64,000 nt of DNA from Antedon mediterranea (GCF_964355755.1 NC_092673.1:29765001-29829000), one strand, 5' to 3'. Shown: positions 9,148 to 50,850, numbered from the stretch's first letter. Notes: generated by a model not told the origin, from the sequence alone. Made by a program: numbers and translations.

Positions 9148-11018
9148 ATGGCTTGTGCCGTGTTAGATGAATTGAAAGAACAGGCACTAACATGTGAATT
9201 GTGTTTTGAGGTTCCTGGAGGAGCACAAGGTGACACAAATGTTTTCAAACAGCTAAGTTGTTCTCATGCATTTTGTAAATTATGTATCCAAAGGTTGGCA
9301 GAACAAGTACGAGTAGAAGAAGTACTACCGTTAAGCGAAATATTGCACAGGTATAGATATCATGATCAAGATAATTATGGTTGGCGTCGAAATATTGCTT
9401 GCCCTAATTGCAGGGCCATTACCTCTATAGAAGGAGAGGATGTAGACAACGGGGTAGACAAACTTCCATCCGTATTTAAAGTTACAAATGTGATCGATTG
9501 GGTAAATAGGAAGCAAGAAAAGGAGAAAGAAATGAAAGATCGAGTGTGCAGTGTGCACGAAGGAGTACCATACAATTTCTTCTGTCTCGATTGCTCTAAA
9601 TTTGTCTGTGGTGATGGTTTGAGATTAACAGATAGTCACGAGGAACACACAACGTTGTATGTGAAAACCGAAGCAGAGCCAATACGTAAGGCAGCTCAAG
9701 ATATGATGGAAGAAATTGGATGTCAACTGGGCCACTGGAAGAAAGCTCATGAAGAAGTCGAAGCAATGATATCTATTATTGACGATGACACATCGAAAGC
9801 AATGGAATTATTAGAGAAATATACAAAAGAAATAAGAAAAAGTCTTATTTTAGCTCAAGATCTTTTAAGAAAAACAATAATGAACACACAGAAGAAAAAG
9901 ATTGAAGTACTGGAAAAAGAAAAAGATGCAATCTTGAGGAAAATCCAGGAAATTGAGAAGAAGATATCAGAACAACAAAAATCAATAAAAAAAGCAGACA
10001 AATTTGAGGTATTCAATGAACACGTTGCGATCACTAAAATGCGTCAACAATTTCTTGCAGACAAATGTCCTGACTTAGCACCAATGATGGCCCAACAAGC
10101 AGAAGAATCATTAAAGTTTGAACCAAATTTCATCTCTCTCAAACGCTTGAAAAATGACATAGCTCGTTTTGGAAAAGTACACAAACAATCTGAAGGTAAA
10201 ATAAATTATACAGTATGTTTTCCCTACAGTAATACTTTATATTTTTTTTAACTTGATTGAACCTGGATTAATAATTATTATTTATATCATCAACATTGTA
10301 TCATGTTTGATGATGTTTGAAAATAATTGTTATTAGCAAATGGCAAATTAAACTGTGATGTTTGTTTTTTTTTTAATTTTCAGAATCATTTTCTATAACA
10401 ACTTCATATTCTGAGGGATTATCTCCAGAAATGTTGAAATCCATGGAAGATGTGGTAAAGGAAGCCTACGAACTAGACTTATCAAAAGTAGAACAAGTTG
10501 AAGACAGAAGAACCAAATTGACATTTATTGTAAAGCATTTGGAAGATGTTCTTGGAGAAGAATGGAATTGCATTTTAGGTGATTTTGAAAAATCAATACG
10601 ACCAGGGGAATTTAACCAAACTGTGACATTCCTTGTCAATGAAGTGGACAATGTGACTATGTGTAGCAGCTTTAGCTTTATAAATGAAGAGGAAGAATAT
10701 GAGTGTGAAGAGGAAGAAGAAGAGGAAGAATATGAGTGTGAAGAGGAACAGCATGAAGAACAAAGGTATACCAGAAATGTTAAACTAGGGGAATATTTGC
10801 AAGAAATGGCTAGAGAAGTAGAACAGGTGGAACAATTGCAAGATAAATATTGTGTTAACGATGAAGACAATTATGCCAGAGAGGTGCAACATGCAGAACA
10901 CTTAAAAGATATGAAGGAAGAAGTAAATGGAAGAAGAGACAAGAAAAGCTATCGAAGACTTTACAGAAAACAAAAAATGAATAAAAGATTGGCAAGGCGT
11001 GATATGGATCAATTATAA
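9148..11018 (+). CDS. TRIM-type RING/B-box/coiled-coil protein with LC8-like domain, copy 2
   Basis: Exons 9148-10195 and 10384-11018 (phase 1 junction, acceptor TTTTCAG) give 560 residues. RING: Cys16, 19, 38, His40, Cys43, 46, then 38 residues to Cys85 and Cys88; copy 1 has only 16 there, so this RING has an enlarged loop. B-box and coiled coil are close to copy 1. The LC8-like region has Trp410 in WNCILG, preceded by an amphipathic helix (FIVKHLEDVL) where LC8 has its helix 2. It is followed by an acidic repeat (EEEEYECEEE) and a basic tail (KKSYRRLYRKQKMNKR). Likely an E3 ligase with an LC8-type module; partners unknown. This copy probably shows the ancestral C-terminus, since units A and B share parts of it. 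Confidence 0.8.
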
Positions 11019-11337
11019 TATGTGTGCTGTACTGTGACGTGTAGGTTCAGATGTCACTGTAACTGCCCTCTCTTTAAATCCATCAACATTAAGTATCAGA
11101 TTTCCTTAAAATGGCAGAAAAAAAATTTGTTGCACAAACCCCAAAGAACATACAAATGAAGAAATTCACAATATTGGATGTAGCTTCTGTAGGAAATTCA
11201 TATACTTTTAATGATATAATTCTGGTGATATAACATCCTGCAAGAACCCTGCTTTATTGTGTTTAGCTTAGGCATAAGAGAATTACAACAAATTGTGCAA
11301 CAGTTTCAATATTATTGAAAATAAACATTTTAAAAAT
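11019..11337 (+). terminator. 3' UTR and poly(A) signal of copy 2
   Basis: Collinear with 2638-3057 and ends in the shared hairpin TTTCAAT/ATTGAAA with AATAAA at 11320-11325, about 300 bp after the stop. Confidence 0.5.
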
Positions 11338-11689
11338 AAAACATCTAAAATATCATTCTAAATAAAATCATTAGTTTAAAAGAAACATTCATCAGAATTG
11401 TTTGATATGAAGAAACATCAGAGTGGTATTTGCTGAATGCTCTCAAAAAACATTATGAATGACGCATTGAAGCAGCAGAACATCATCATTATATAAACTT
11501 CTTTCAGATTATATTTTATCAAATTTGATTACCAAACACATTATTCAAAATCAACGCGTGTATATTATATAATTTACTATAATAGTTGTATACAAATAAA
11601 TAAATGCTGTTAATAATCATTTTTTTAATTCAATTCATGTATTTAACAGCAAGTTTGTAAGATCTTTATAAAGAATCACTATGGTTACG

Positions 11690-13060
11690 ACGCAGAAGCC
11701 AAACAAACAAAGCAAGATTCGTTGGACCTTTCTCTAAATTTCATCTCTCTCAAACGTTTACATTATATACATTATTACATTATATAGGGGGTCTCTGTTT
11801 TCGAGTTTTTGTCGAAAACAGAGACCCCCACTAAAACGTCTCAATATTACATTATGTAGGGGGTCTCTGTTTTTGAGATTTTCTCGAAAACAGAGACCCC
11901 CTATATAACGTAATATTGACTTAATATTGAGACGTTTTAGTGGGGTCTCTGTTTTCGAGAAAAACTCGAAAACAGAGACCCCCTATATAATGTAATATTG
12001 AGACGTTTTAGTGGGGGTCTCTGTTTTCGAGAAAAACTCGAAAACAGAGACCCTGGGTCTCGGGTCTCTGGTCTCTGTTTTCGAGGTCTCTGTTTTCGAG
12101 ACACCCAAATTTGAAGTGTTTAATGAACACGTTGCTGTCACTAAATTACGTGAAGAATTCCTGACAGATCAACTTCCTCACACAACAAAGATGACCAAAG
12201 AAACAAAGCAAGAATCATTGAAGTTTTCACCAAATTTCATCTCTCTCAAACGTTTGAAAAATGATATTGCTCATTTCGGAAAAGTACATAAGAAATCTGA
12301 AGGTAAATATTGAAATCTATAAGTTTATAAAAACACAAACTTATATATAAATATGCATATAGACAAAATAATAAACTTGATTGGGAAAATAATATGAAAT
12401 TTAATTTATTTATGTAACAGCCAAACTGATAGCGGAGTATTTCGACTACGAGTAATAACATAAATAGTAATCGGTTGTAAAAGCATTTTTTTACGTCTAC
12501 CGTTATATAATGGTAATAAAAATGTCACGGTGAAAATAAAGCATTCTAAGAGTAATTGTAGACACTTACTTCACATACTGTAAAATTATAATCTGAACTC
12601 ACATAGTAAATATTACATTATTTTTGTAGAATAACAAAATTTCATTTATTTATTTGCATTTATTTATGTTGTTTTTAGAATTATCGATTGTCATAAAGCA
12701 TTTAAATTTTGAGGGAGTAACACCAACTTTGTTGAAATGGATGCAGAATGCTATATATAAAGCATACTCACTAGATGTATCAAAATTATCTCACCTTGAA
12801 GAAAGAAAAACAAAAATTAGATGTATTGTTAATCGTTTGATACATGACCTTGGAGAAAAATGAAATTGTTGTATTGGTGATTTTACACAAGTTCATTGGT
12901 CAGGCATGAAAGGTCAGGTGTTTACTGTAAATTATGTGGATAGTGTTAGTATCTACAAGAGTGAAGCAATCATGGAGGAGCATAAAGTGTCGCCAAAAAA
13001 AGAAGCAACAATATTGCACAGTAGTTATAAAACAGAAACAGATGAAAAACGTCAATAAAT
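11690..13060 (+). pseudogene. Decayed TRIM/LC8-family copy (unit E)
   Basis: 11693-11761 and 12110-12305 both match the end of exon 1 (NFISLKRLKND core); the second ends at the usual donor (GAAGGTAAAT). Exon 2 starts after TTTTTAG near 12680 and reads through the LC8-like domain. The conserved Trp codon of the W.C.I.G motif is TGA (12861-12863). After this stop the frame goes on with NCCIGDF and SVSIYK until TAA near 13058. RING and B-box are absent. A cluster of hairpins (11787-12106) separates the two exon-1 remnants. Loss of the 5' end plus the nonsense codon mark it as a pseudogene. Confidence 0.75.
11787..12106. repeat. Cluster of tandem perfect hairpins
   Basis: At least four hairpins in 320 bp, each with a stem of about 19 bp built on GGGGGTCTCTGTTTTCGAG and its inverse around a 5-7 base loop, joined by linkers ACTAAAACGTCTCAATATTA in alternating orientation. 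The right end decays into short direct copies of GGTCTCTGTTTTCGAG. It resembles nested foldback MITEs inserted in the exon of unit E. Confidence 0.85.
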
Positions 13061-13107
13061 ATCAGTTTACTGGTGATACAGCCTTCAATATCTCTCAGTG
13101 AGAAGTT

Positions 13108-13302
13108 TTGACATTTTTTGTTTTTATTTTGGAAATGAGTGCTTTGATGAAAACACCTTGGCAGTGCATCATTCACAATAATGCTAGCATTGGCTTAAGT
13201 AAACAGCACATTGAAAGAATGAGGATTGATATACCATCAATGGTGACGGTGAGAATTAATGGTAAAGATGTTTGGTTGTTAAAAATGATTAGCTTTGAGT
13301 GA
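13108..13302 (+). pseudogene. Possible second LC8-like fragment
   Basis: This frame has WQCII and, about 34 residues later, INGKDVWLLK, followed by a stop. The pattern (Trp-x-Cys-Ile-Ile, then a hydrophobic strand with Gly and Leu-Leu-Lys) echoes LC8 (WHCIV ... LGQVAILLFK), with roughly nine extra residues between. It lies just after the unit E pseudogene. It may be a relic or a small gene with an upstream exon I cannot see. Weak evidence. Confidence 0.3.
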
Positions 13303-15588
13303 ATTAATTTTTAAGCTTCAGATCCTTTCAATATTTCTGTTCATAACAATTGAACATTTTTATAATTAGACATTTTCACAAATTTTAATTTTCTGACTGT
13401 TGGGTAAAAGACTAGTAAATGCAATATAGCGAATTATCAATTATATTTTCCTGTTCTATAGTTAAATTTTTCTGATTTGTGTAAAATGTAAAATGCTTGA
13501 AATTTTTATGTCAGGCAATATATAAGACAACCATTGTTATTATTAATATTATTATTATTTGCTTTTAAATGTATATTTTATTTAAATTCAATATTTAATT
13601 CACAGGCTTGTTTTGAGATGTATTAAATAGCATCTTTGAATGTGGTAGTGTATGACTAGATGTATAATAGTAATACTGTACAATTTAGGATGAAAACTAG
13701 GGAAAAGAAAAAATGTATAGTTGCTAATGAATTTGATAATTCTGTAGTAACTAAATCATAAATAAAACAACATTAATTCCATTTAGTTTCAATTATTATT
13801 GAAAATAAACATTTTTAAAAACATGTATTAATACTTGCTTAAGTGACATCTTACGGTAACATTCACTGTAAATAAAAAAGATCTAAAACATCATTGTAAA
13901 TAAAATCATTATTTAGAAAATAAATACTAAAAAAATAAAATTGAAAAAAAAGTATGTTTGATATGAAGAAAATAATAATACAGTACTAATACTCACTACA
14001 GAATAATGATATTGTAAATCTGTACGATGGATGTTACCATCATATTTCTTTTTACATTATATTTTAACAAATAACAGCTACAGTAACATTTGATTATAAA
14101 CACATTATTCTAAATTAAAGCTTTATTTATATAATTTACTATAAGAATTGTATTATAACATTATAACAATTAAACAGTTTATGTTATCATGATCTGGATA
14201 TGTTTGACTTTTATAAAACTGTGTATGGGGTGCCAGAAGTGTCAAAATTATATTACATCAATTTACCATACATTTGATAAACTATTAAGTTGCTTAAGAC
14301 ACCCTAACGCAACTTATATTTTGTTCTGAAATATTAAATTTTAACATTTATAAATAAATAAGACATTTTATTTAGTAATATATTGTTTAGCGATTTCAAC
14401 ATTAGATTGAAAATAATCTTACCAAAAATATAAATAAATCTTTCAAAATTAAACAATAAAATCAGTCTTTGGCTATACATTTAGTTTTCTGTTCTTTTGA
14501 CTAAAAAAGAATAATATTGTGTAAGTATAATTATGAAGTATGATTTATTAAAAAGAAAAACAAAAAGATTTGAATAAATATCAATATATATATATATATA
14601 TATATTGAAATTTGATATGTACAAAGAAAATAAAGGAATTGTCAGTCAATTTAAAAATTAATTTTAGGTTTTGTACCAATCACAACAAATAAAATAATGT
14701 ACACTATGTTGTTATTGACCCTCCTAAATTAAAAACACACATTTATATGTGGTCATATAAACAATTAATTTGATGTGATGTGCCTTTCCAAAATTCATAA
14801 TTTGATAATGATATTTTTAGTAGTATGTATGAGTTAAAAATATAGGTTGAAATAAACATTGAATAAAAACATTAACAAACATAACAAATACAGTAATTGA
14901 ACCCTAAAGCACAACCCTAGCTAAACTTTCTTTTTTACTATTGCACAATGTTGGCATGTATAAACATTTTAAAATTAGAATTAAACAAATTCGTTTCAGT
15001 AAGTAAATTGATTAAAATACAAAAATTACAGATAAATTATGGAAGTGTTTTTGTTAATAATGGATTTTAAAATTTAAATTAAAACAAACTCCTAGAATAA
15101 AACAATTGATTTTAATTAACATTAGAGTGTTTTAAATAGTTTAAACACAGACAAGATTTTTAGAATATGTTATTAAAATACACAATATTCACTGCATTTG
15201 ATATCTTATCCATTTAAACAAACAGTGTATAATACACAAATTCAATTGGAGGGATGCTTTTTTTAAATGTTTGCAATACACAGAGGTGGCAGTAGGGGTC
15301 AGTAGGGTTCAAGGGGAGAAGGCATTTAATAGCTTAATTATGGAACCATACTACAGGGGTCTGGGGCCACTTATTGATTTAATTCATCATAAATCAATAA
15401 ATAAAAGAGGCCCTATTAAGTTGGCAATGCCATAATCTTAAGAACAAAAACTGCCTGTCTGACACTAACCCTGATGTAAATGGATGCGAGAACAAAATGT
15501 TTGCGTTACCACCTCCTGCACTAGGCTGTCATTACACGACCAAACTAGGTGCCTTTGTGATGCTACTGGAAGCTGTGAAAGGTATGTA
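13303..15588. other. AT-rich spacer between TRIM cluster and tankyrase
   Basis: Contains the shared 3' UTR element at 13787-13838, a segment (about 14,335-14,780) resembling 600-900, and a (TA)n run at 14584-14604. The last part next to 15,588 is expected to be the tankyrase 3' UTR. No gene seen. Confidence 0.5.
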
Positions 15589-45623
<30,035 letters not shown>

Positions 45624-45985
45624 TTTTTCTTGGTTGTTGTTTTTTTTTTTGTGAAAATCTCTTTCGTGTTTTTTTAGGAAGTGACACTAAAAAGAATGAA
45701 AATCATTCTCAAAACAAACAATTTATTCCACTTTTAGCATGTCTTTAATGATCAAATTCATCTTTAAAAAATGCATAAAGTTCTTATTTAGCATATTCAA
45801 CATTTTAAAAATGTTACTTGAGTGTGTTTGAAGGCATTAAAAAAAATAATAAGGTACTTTATTATTATAATTGAAGACGACTTTCAGTGTAAAGATCATC
45901 GTATTTCGCGCGCGAAACTCAACAATAACAAACACAGTTCTTCCTCTTTCTCCCCGAATACTGTATTAATTAATAAAAATTGATA
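45624..45985. promoter_or_regulatory. Shared head-to-head promoter region of tankyrase and GINS4
   Basis: Only 362 bp separate the two start codons, on opposite strands. A GC-rich patch TTTCGCGCGCGAAA lies at 45904-45917 (palindromic, resembling an E2F-type core TTTCGCGC on both strands), near the GINS4 side. No TATA box. E2F control would suit a replication gene but is inferred. Confidence 0.6.
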
Positions 45986-48263
45986 ATGGTAAACATATCT
46001 GATGATGATTTTGATGAAAATCTTAGTGATGAAGAAGATGAAGAAGTTGAGATGACAGCGGCAGATTTACTTACAAAATTAAAAGAAGTATGCCTCGGCT
46101 TTAGAGACAAATTGTAGGCTAGGCTAGTGAGATAGAGAGAGAGAGAGGGGTAGGCTAGAGCTAGCCTAGCTAGTAGAAAGAATAGACAGACTACTTAGCC
46201 TCCTACCTAGCTAGGCCTATAGGGGGTCTCCTAGGCCTGCCAGCTAGAGATCTAGCCTAGCTTAACTTTACCTTTAATGTTCTTCCATTTTTATTTTATG
46301 ATAATAATATATTTTATTATAATACATACAAATATTTATAATTTTCTTTATATTTTTAGGCATGGCAAAACGAAAAATTTGCTCCTGAATTGCTGGAAAC
46401 AAAAATAGAATTAGTGGAATGTATGCTGGAACAATTAAAGCATATGGAAGATAATATTAAAAGCTGTAAAAAGGAAGATTTTAGGATTATTCTTCATAGA
46501 ATAGAGGTATAAATATTCATGAATCATATACAATGATAAAAAAAATTGTGTGCAAATGTTGTAGTAATGTTAACTTAATGATTTATTTTTGGTACCGTGA
46601 ATTCTTCCAAAACCAAAGGGTCCTCAATTCTGTATTACTATTATTTATTGATAAAACACATTGGAATTGATTTTTGAGATATTAGTCCAGTACAGGGAGA
46701 ATTGACTGGGAACAATTAGTGCTATTGTATAGTAAGAAAAATCGGAAATAATATACAATGGATATTTATTTCAGATTGATCGAATAAGATATGTGATTAG
46801 CAGTTACCTTAGAATACGACTTCAAAAGGTAAGTAATCTTTGTTCTTAATGATGTTCTTTCATATTGTATCTCTTAAGCTCTAAAAAATGTGATATGAAC
46901 ATGATGTGCATATACAGTATTTGAACATGATGATGTCATATTACAGTACTACCATATTTGGGCATATCACACTTTTTTTGTTAAACTAGTTAGATAGTGT
47001 AAACAGAGCTTTATGTAAATTTTTTGTTAACAGATAGAAGAATATGTAGAACACATACTGGAAAACGAGAGGAAGCGTAAAGAGGATGAGCCATCGTGTT
47101 TGTCACCCGAGGAGATGACGTATGCTAAAGAGTGAGGGGTTTTCTTAATAATGTCATTTCTGTATTGGAGATGGAGATTCAATCAATGAAATGTTATTCT
47201 ACTATTACAACATATAACATCACTTGCACACCATTCTGCCCACAGGAAGAACTGCTTTAACATACTTTTTGTTTATTTCTTTTAGATTTTCTGAAAGTCA
47301 AGAATTGCATTTCAAATCAGTTGTATTAAACCATGCACCTCCAAATTTACAAGGTCTAGAAAAAGAAAAAACAGGTAAGAAACAATTACTTGAAACAATT
47401 ATTATGATTTCCATGTTGTTTTAAGCTGTTAGGTTTAAATATTAACATATTTTTATTGTCTGCTTCTATAGTTTTTGCTCCAAAACCAAATATGGATTCT
47501 TATGTTTTTCTGCGAGTTAATGAAGCTCAGGATCAAGTCCTTGTGGAAGCTGAAACAGATGAACAACAGTAAGTTAGCAATACAATGTCATCATTGTATT
47601 GATCAAAGAAAGCTCTGTCTACACTATTAAATTTTATGTGACCAAAAATTGTGATGTGCCTATACTGTAAACCCCAACATTTTCACGCGCCCTTTATATT
47701 CGCCGACCGAAAATCCTAGCTAGGCCCAGCTAGGGCCCTACTCAGGGCCCTACTCAGCCTCGCTCAAAACAATGAAGAAATTCCTCGTATTATGTGACAA
47801 GGAAATGTGATGTGCCCGTATATGGACATGATGTCATATCACTACCATATTTGGGCACACTACACTTTTTTCAAACTAATTTGAGAGTGTAGACAGAGAT
47901 TTAAGTGACTATAAAATATATATTAACCTCTGGACATTCCAAATACTTGACAGTAGGTGTCTGTTAATGTGAATGTATTTATTTTATTATTTATTACTAA
48001 AGATTGCATGGTGTTTCATTTGTAAGTGTGTAGAGAGTTTAACATCTCATCTGAAGGATGGTGTCCTATTAAGCAAAATAACCAAATTTATTCTTTTTAA
48101 AGGCTTTTAGCTAACTTGTTGCAGTTTTTCTATTTGTTTTATTATCTTTATTGTTTTCGTTCACAGGGCAGATGTTGTTGACTTTGAAAGAGGGTCACAG
48201 CATATAATGAGGTACAAACCAATAGCTGAGTTGGTGGCAAACAACGCATTTTCACTCATATAA
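45986..48263 (+). CDS. GINS4: GINS complex subunit SLD5
   Basis: Seven exons: 45986-46087, 46360-46506, 46775-46828, 47034-47131, 47286-47374, 47472-47568, 48167-48263. Phases agree; total 684 nt, 227 residues (human 223). After an acidic N-terminus (SDDDFDENLSDEEDEE) come family phrases: AWQNEKFAPELLE in the A domain, RIRYVISSYLRIRLQKIE, LSPEEMTYAKEF, and in the B domain PKPNMDSYVFLRV, VEAETDEQQ and GSQHIMRYKPIAELV. SLD5 is one of four GINS subunits and, with CDC45 and MCM2-7, forms the CMG replicative helicase in the nucleus. The first Met is kept because it opens the conserved acidic segment. Confidence 0.95.
46876..47011. mobile_element. GCTCTGTC MITE family, copy 8 (GINS4 intron 3)
   Basis: Left AAGCTCTAAAAAATGTG (terminal part lost), right GATAGTGTAAACAGAGCTTT; ends only 23 bp before exon 4. 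Confidence 0.75.
47610..47901. mobile_element. GCTCTGTC MITE family, copy 9, with inner insert (GINS4 intron 6)
   Basis: AAGCTCTGTCTACACTATTA left, TTGAGAGTGTAGACAGAGAT right. About 130 bp in the middle (CCCCAACATTTTCACGCGCC, repeats of AGGGCCCTACTC) is foreign to the family. Confidence 0.75.
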
Positions 48264-48272
48264 ATATCTGTC

Positions 48273-48412
48273 AAGCTCTGTCTACACTATCAAACTAGTT
48301 TGACAACAAAGTGTGATGTGCCCAAATATGGTAGTGATACGACATCATCATGTCCATATATGGGTACATCTCATTTTTTTCACATAAAGTTTGATAGTGT
48401 AGACAGAGCTTT
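48273..48412. mobile_element. GCTCTGTC MITE family, copy 10, in the GINS4 3' UTR
   Basis: Complete copy with both ends, starting 9 bp after the GINS4 stop and lying before the AATAAA at 48534-48539, so it should be transcribed as part of the 3' UTR and could fold as a long hairpin. Confidence 0.85.
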
Positions 48413-48533
48413 ATATTATAAATGTACACTTGATATACATTGCCTATATTTATATAATAATGTATAAAATGTAAATATGAAATGGTTTTAAACCATTTAG
48501 TAGGCAATTCTAAAAAATTGTTGTATCATTTTC

Positions 48534-48539
48534 AATAAA
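48534..48539 (+). terminator. Poly(A) signal candidate of GINS4
   Basis: AATAAA 271 bp after the stop, in TTTTCAATAAAGCTGG. Confidence 0.55.
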
Positions 48540-50844
48540 GCTGGAAGATTCAATTATCTTTTTATGTAATTTAATAAAAAAATCAAATACAAGATGAAGT
48601 GCTATTAATTTTTATTTACAACTACAAATTAACATTCATCTTATTCAAGTATTAATTTATTATCACAGATAACATTTTACAATTGTAGTTATTAAGTAAT
48701 AATTGAATGTTCACACAACAAGTCACAATAAAGGACATTATCTCATTTCTTGTACAAAGTACATCCACCTGCGCTGCCTACAATAATGATTATAAGCCGT
48801 CAGGTGCTTTCCATTTACAATTTAATTAATATTCAATAATAATCTTTATGTACTTGTGTATTCAGGGAAGAGTTAAATTACTCTTCCCTGGCTGATGTTT
48901 GTCCCCTTTTCAGAATTCTCGTTTTCGTATTTTATATATTCTCTTCAAAGCGACTGTTGTAAGCGTTAATTTTTTTTAAACAAGTTAATGTACGTTAATA
49001 CTAATATACCTGATATACTTTTTAATAAATGGCATTACTAATATTAATTTAAATACAATAAACAATATCGATTTGCAAACTTCATTTTATATTACACTTT
49101 CAATTTCAACTATCTAAATAAACTACAATATTTTCGATTGTAAACTTAACCTTCAATATTTCCGGTTTATCGTGAACGTTTCCGATTTATCGTGGACTGT
49201 ATTTATCCGAAATCTAGGTCATAATTTGAGAATGTGCCAAATAATCCAGAAGCTGATAACCCACTCATCCATCCTTTCTGTGTAGCCACGAACGTTTACA
49301 ACTATCGGGGATAAATACAAGATTTCCCTATAATCACCTTAGGACGTAACATTGCACGAGAAAACGAGCGTGCATTAGTACATTGACGCCATGTAAATTA
49401 ATAACCTTTGAAGGAATATTTATATTACGTCGATAACAATAATGAACACTATAATTACTATACAATCATTTCGTGCAAAAAGTTCGAAGTATTTGTTACT
49501 ACAGTACTATTGAAAGTATATGATTGGTTCCCGCTTGGACGCAATAATGCACGCGGACGTACACGCAACGCAAGTGAGTTGGCCAATCACAAGCTTAACT
49601 ACACAATATATTAAACCGACGTAAAAATGCAGTGTCTTGATTGGTTAACATTCTTGTTTATCATTCCCAGGGTCCTCGGTTCAAATCCACTGTTACACAC
49701 ACAGTACAGTAGGCCTACTTTAAAATCAAGTCAAGAAATAGTGCAACTTAATCTTTGTCTACACTATCAAACTATTATGTGACAAACAAATGTAATATGC
49801 CCATATATAGACATGATGATGTCATATCACTACCATAGTTGGACATATCACTACCATATTTGGGCACGTCACACTTTTTGTTATCAAACTAGTTTGATAG
49901 TGTAGACAGAGCTTTAACCTTGGTTTTTGATCAACTAAAAAGAGAGGACGTTTGACCACTCAGAAATAAGATAAACAGTTACGCTATAAAAATACCACCA
50001 TTTTAGATACTGTTAAGTATCTATTAAATAAATAAAGTAAATTCATTAGGTGAACTTTAACAGTTACTTAGTTGACTTTGAGAACACATTTGGTTGGAGT
50101 TTTAGTTAAATGTACCTTGAAGATGACCGATGACAACGATTGGTTGTGGAATCTTTCAGATTACTCCAATAGTTAATATATCTTTAAAAACATGTTTGTT
50201 TAATACTGTATTTATGTTTAGTACGTCATTTCGAAGCCTATTATACCAAACATTAAAATACATGTACAGTTTGTGAGCTGCTTATCGGTAAACAATTAAT
50301 GAGATCATACTGTTCGTTTCGTTTATATCGCTAAATCCAGGTTGGCAAATGAGTTTACGAGTCAAAAGTTAACGCCGAAAATAATCAGTAAACGCATTTT
50401 GCGTCACAAACGATTTAACGACATCTCATTTGTTACAAACGAAAATTGTACATAATACGCTACCTTTATAATGCCGATTTATTTAACGCTTTTTCAATTG
50501 AATTTGTTCCAATTATCAAATTATTGCTGCAAAAACCATTATACAAATTAGGCTACAAATCGATGTTTTGATGAATTTTAATAAAATAACATTTATCTCG
50601 AGCAGACGACAATGTATAGTTCGGTAGCACATGACTCATACACAGTAGTCACGCACATTTGCTCAAACAACATTCAATTCTGCAGGCGTCAGTGTAGTAG
50701 TTCACTATTTAAACTATTGTCCTTCTAATTTTGTTGAAACATTTTTAAACGAGACATTCTTTCTTAAAACAGCCTACCAAGTACTCCTAAAGTGTCTTTC
50801 ATTCAATAAATTTAACGTGCGCAGCATTTTTAACAATGAGCATT
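48540..50844. other. Intergenic region between GINS4 and the FABP-like gene
   Basis: Mostly AT-rich with no gene seen. Holds a fragment of the CAATCACAAG MITE family at about 49520-49617 and GCTCTGTC MITE copy 11 at 49749-49915. Confidence 0.5.
49749..49915. mobile_element. GCTCTGTC MITE family, copy 11
   Basis: AATCTTTGTCTACACTATCA left, TTTGATAGTGTAGACAGAGC right, flanked by TTAA-like sequence on both sides. Confidence 0.85.
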
Positions 50845-50850
50845 TTTATT
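50845..50850 (-). terminator. Poly(A) signal candidate of the FABP-like gene
   Basis: AATAAA on the minus strand, 100 bp after the stop codon. Confidence 0.5.

Noticed and set aside
12011-12313. 100-residue frame through the hairpin cluster into exon 1 remnants
   Set aside because: Its first third is translated hairpin DNA; the remainder belongs to a pseudogene.
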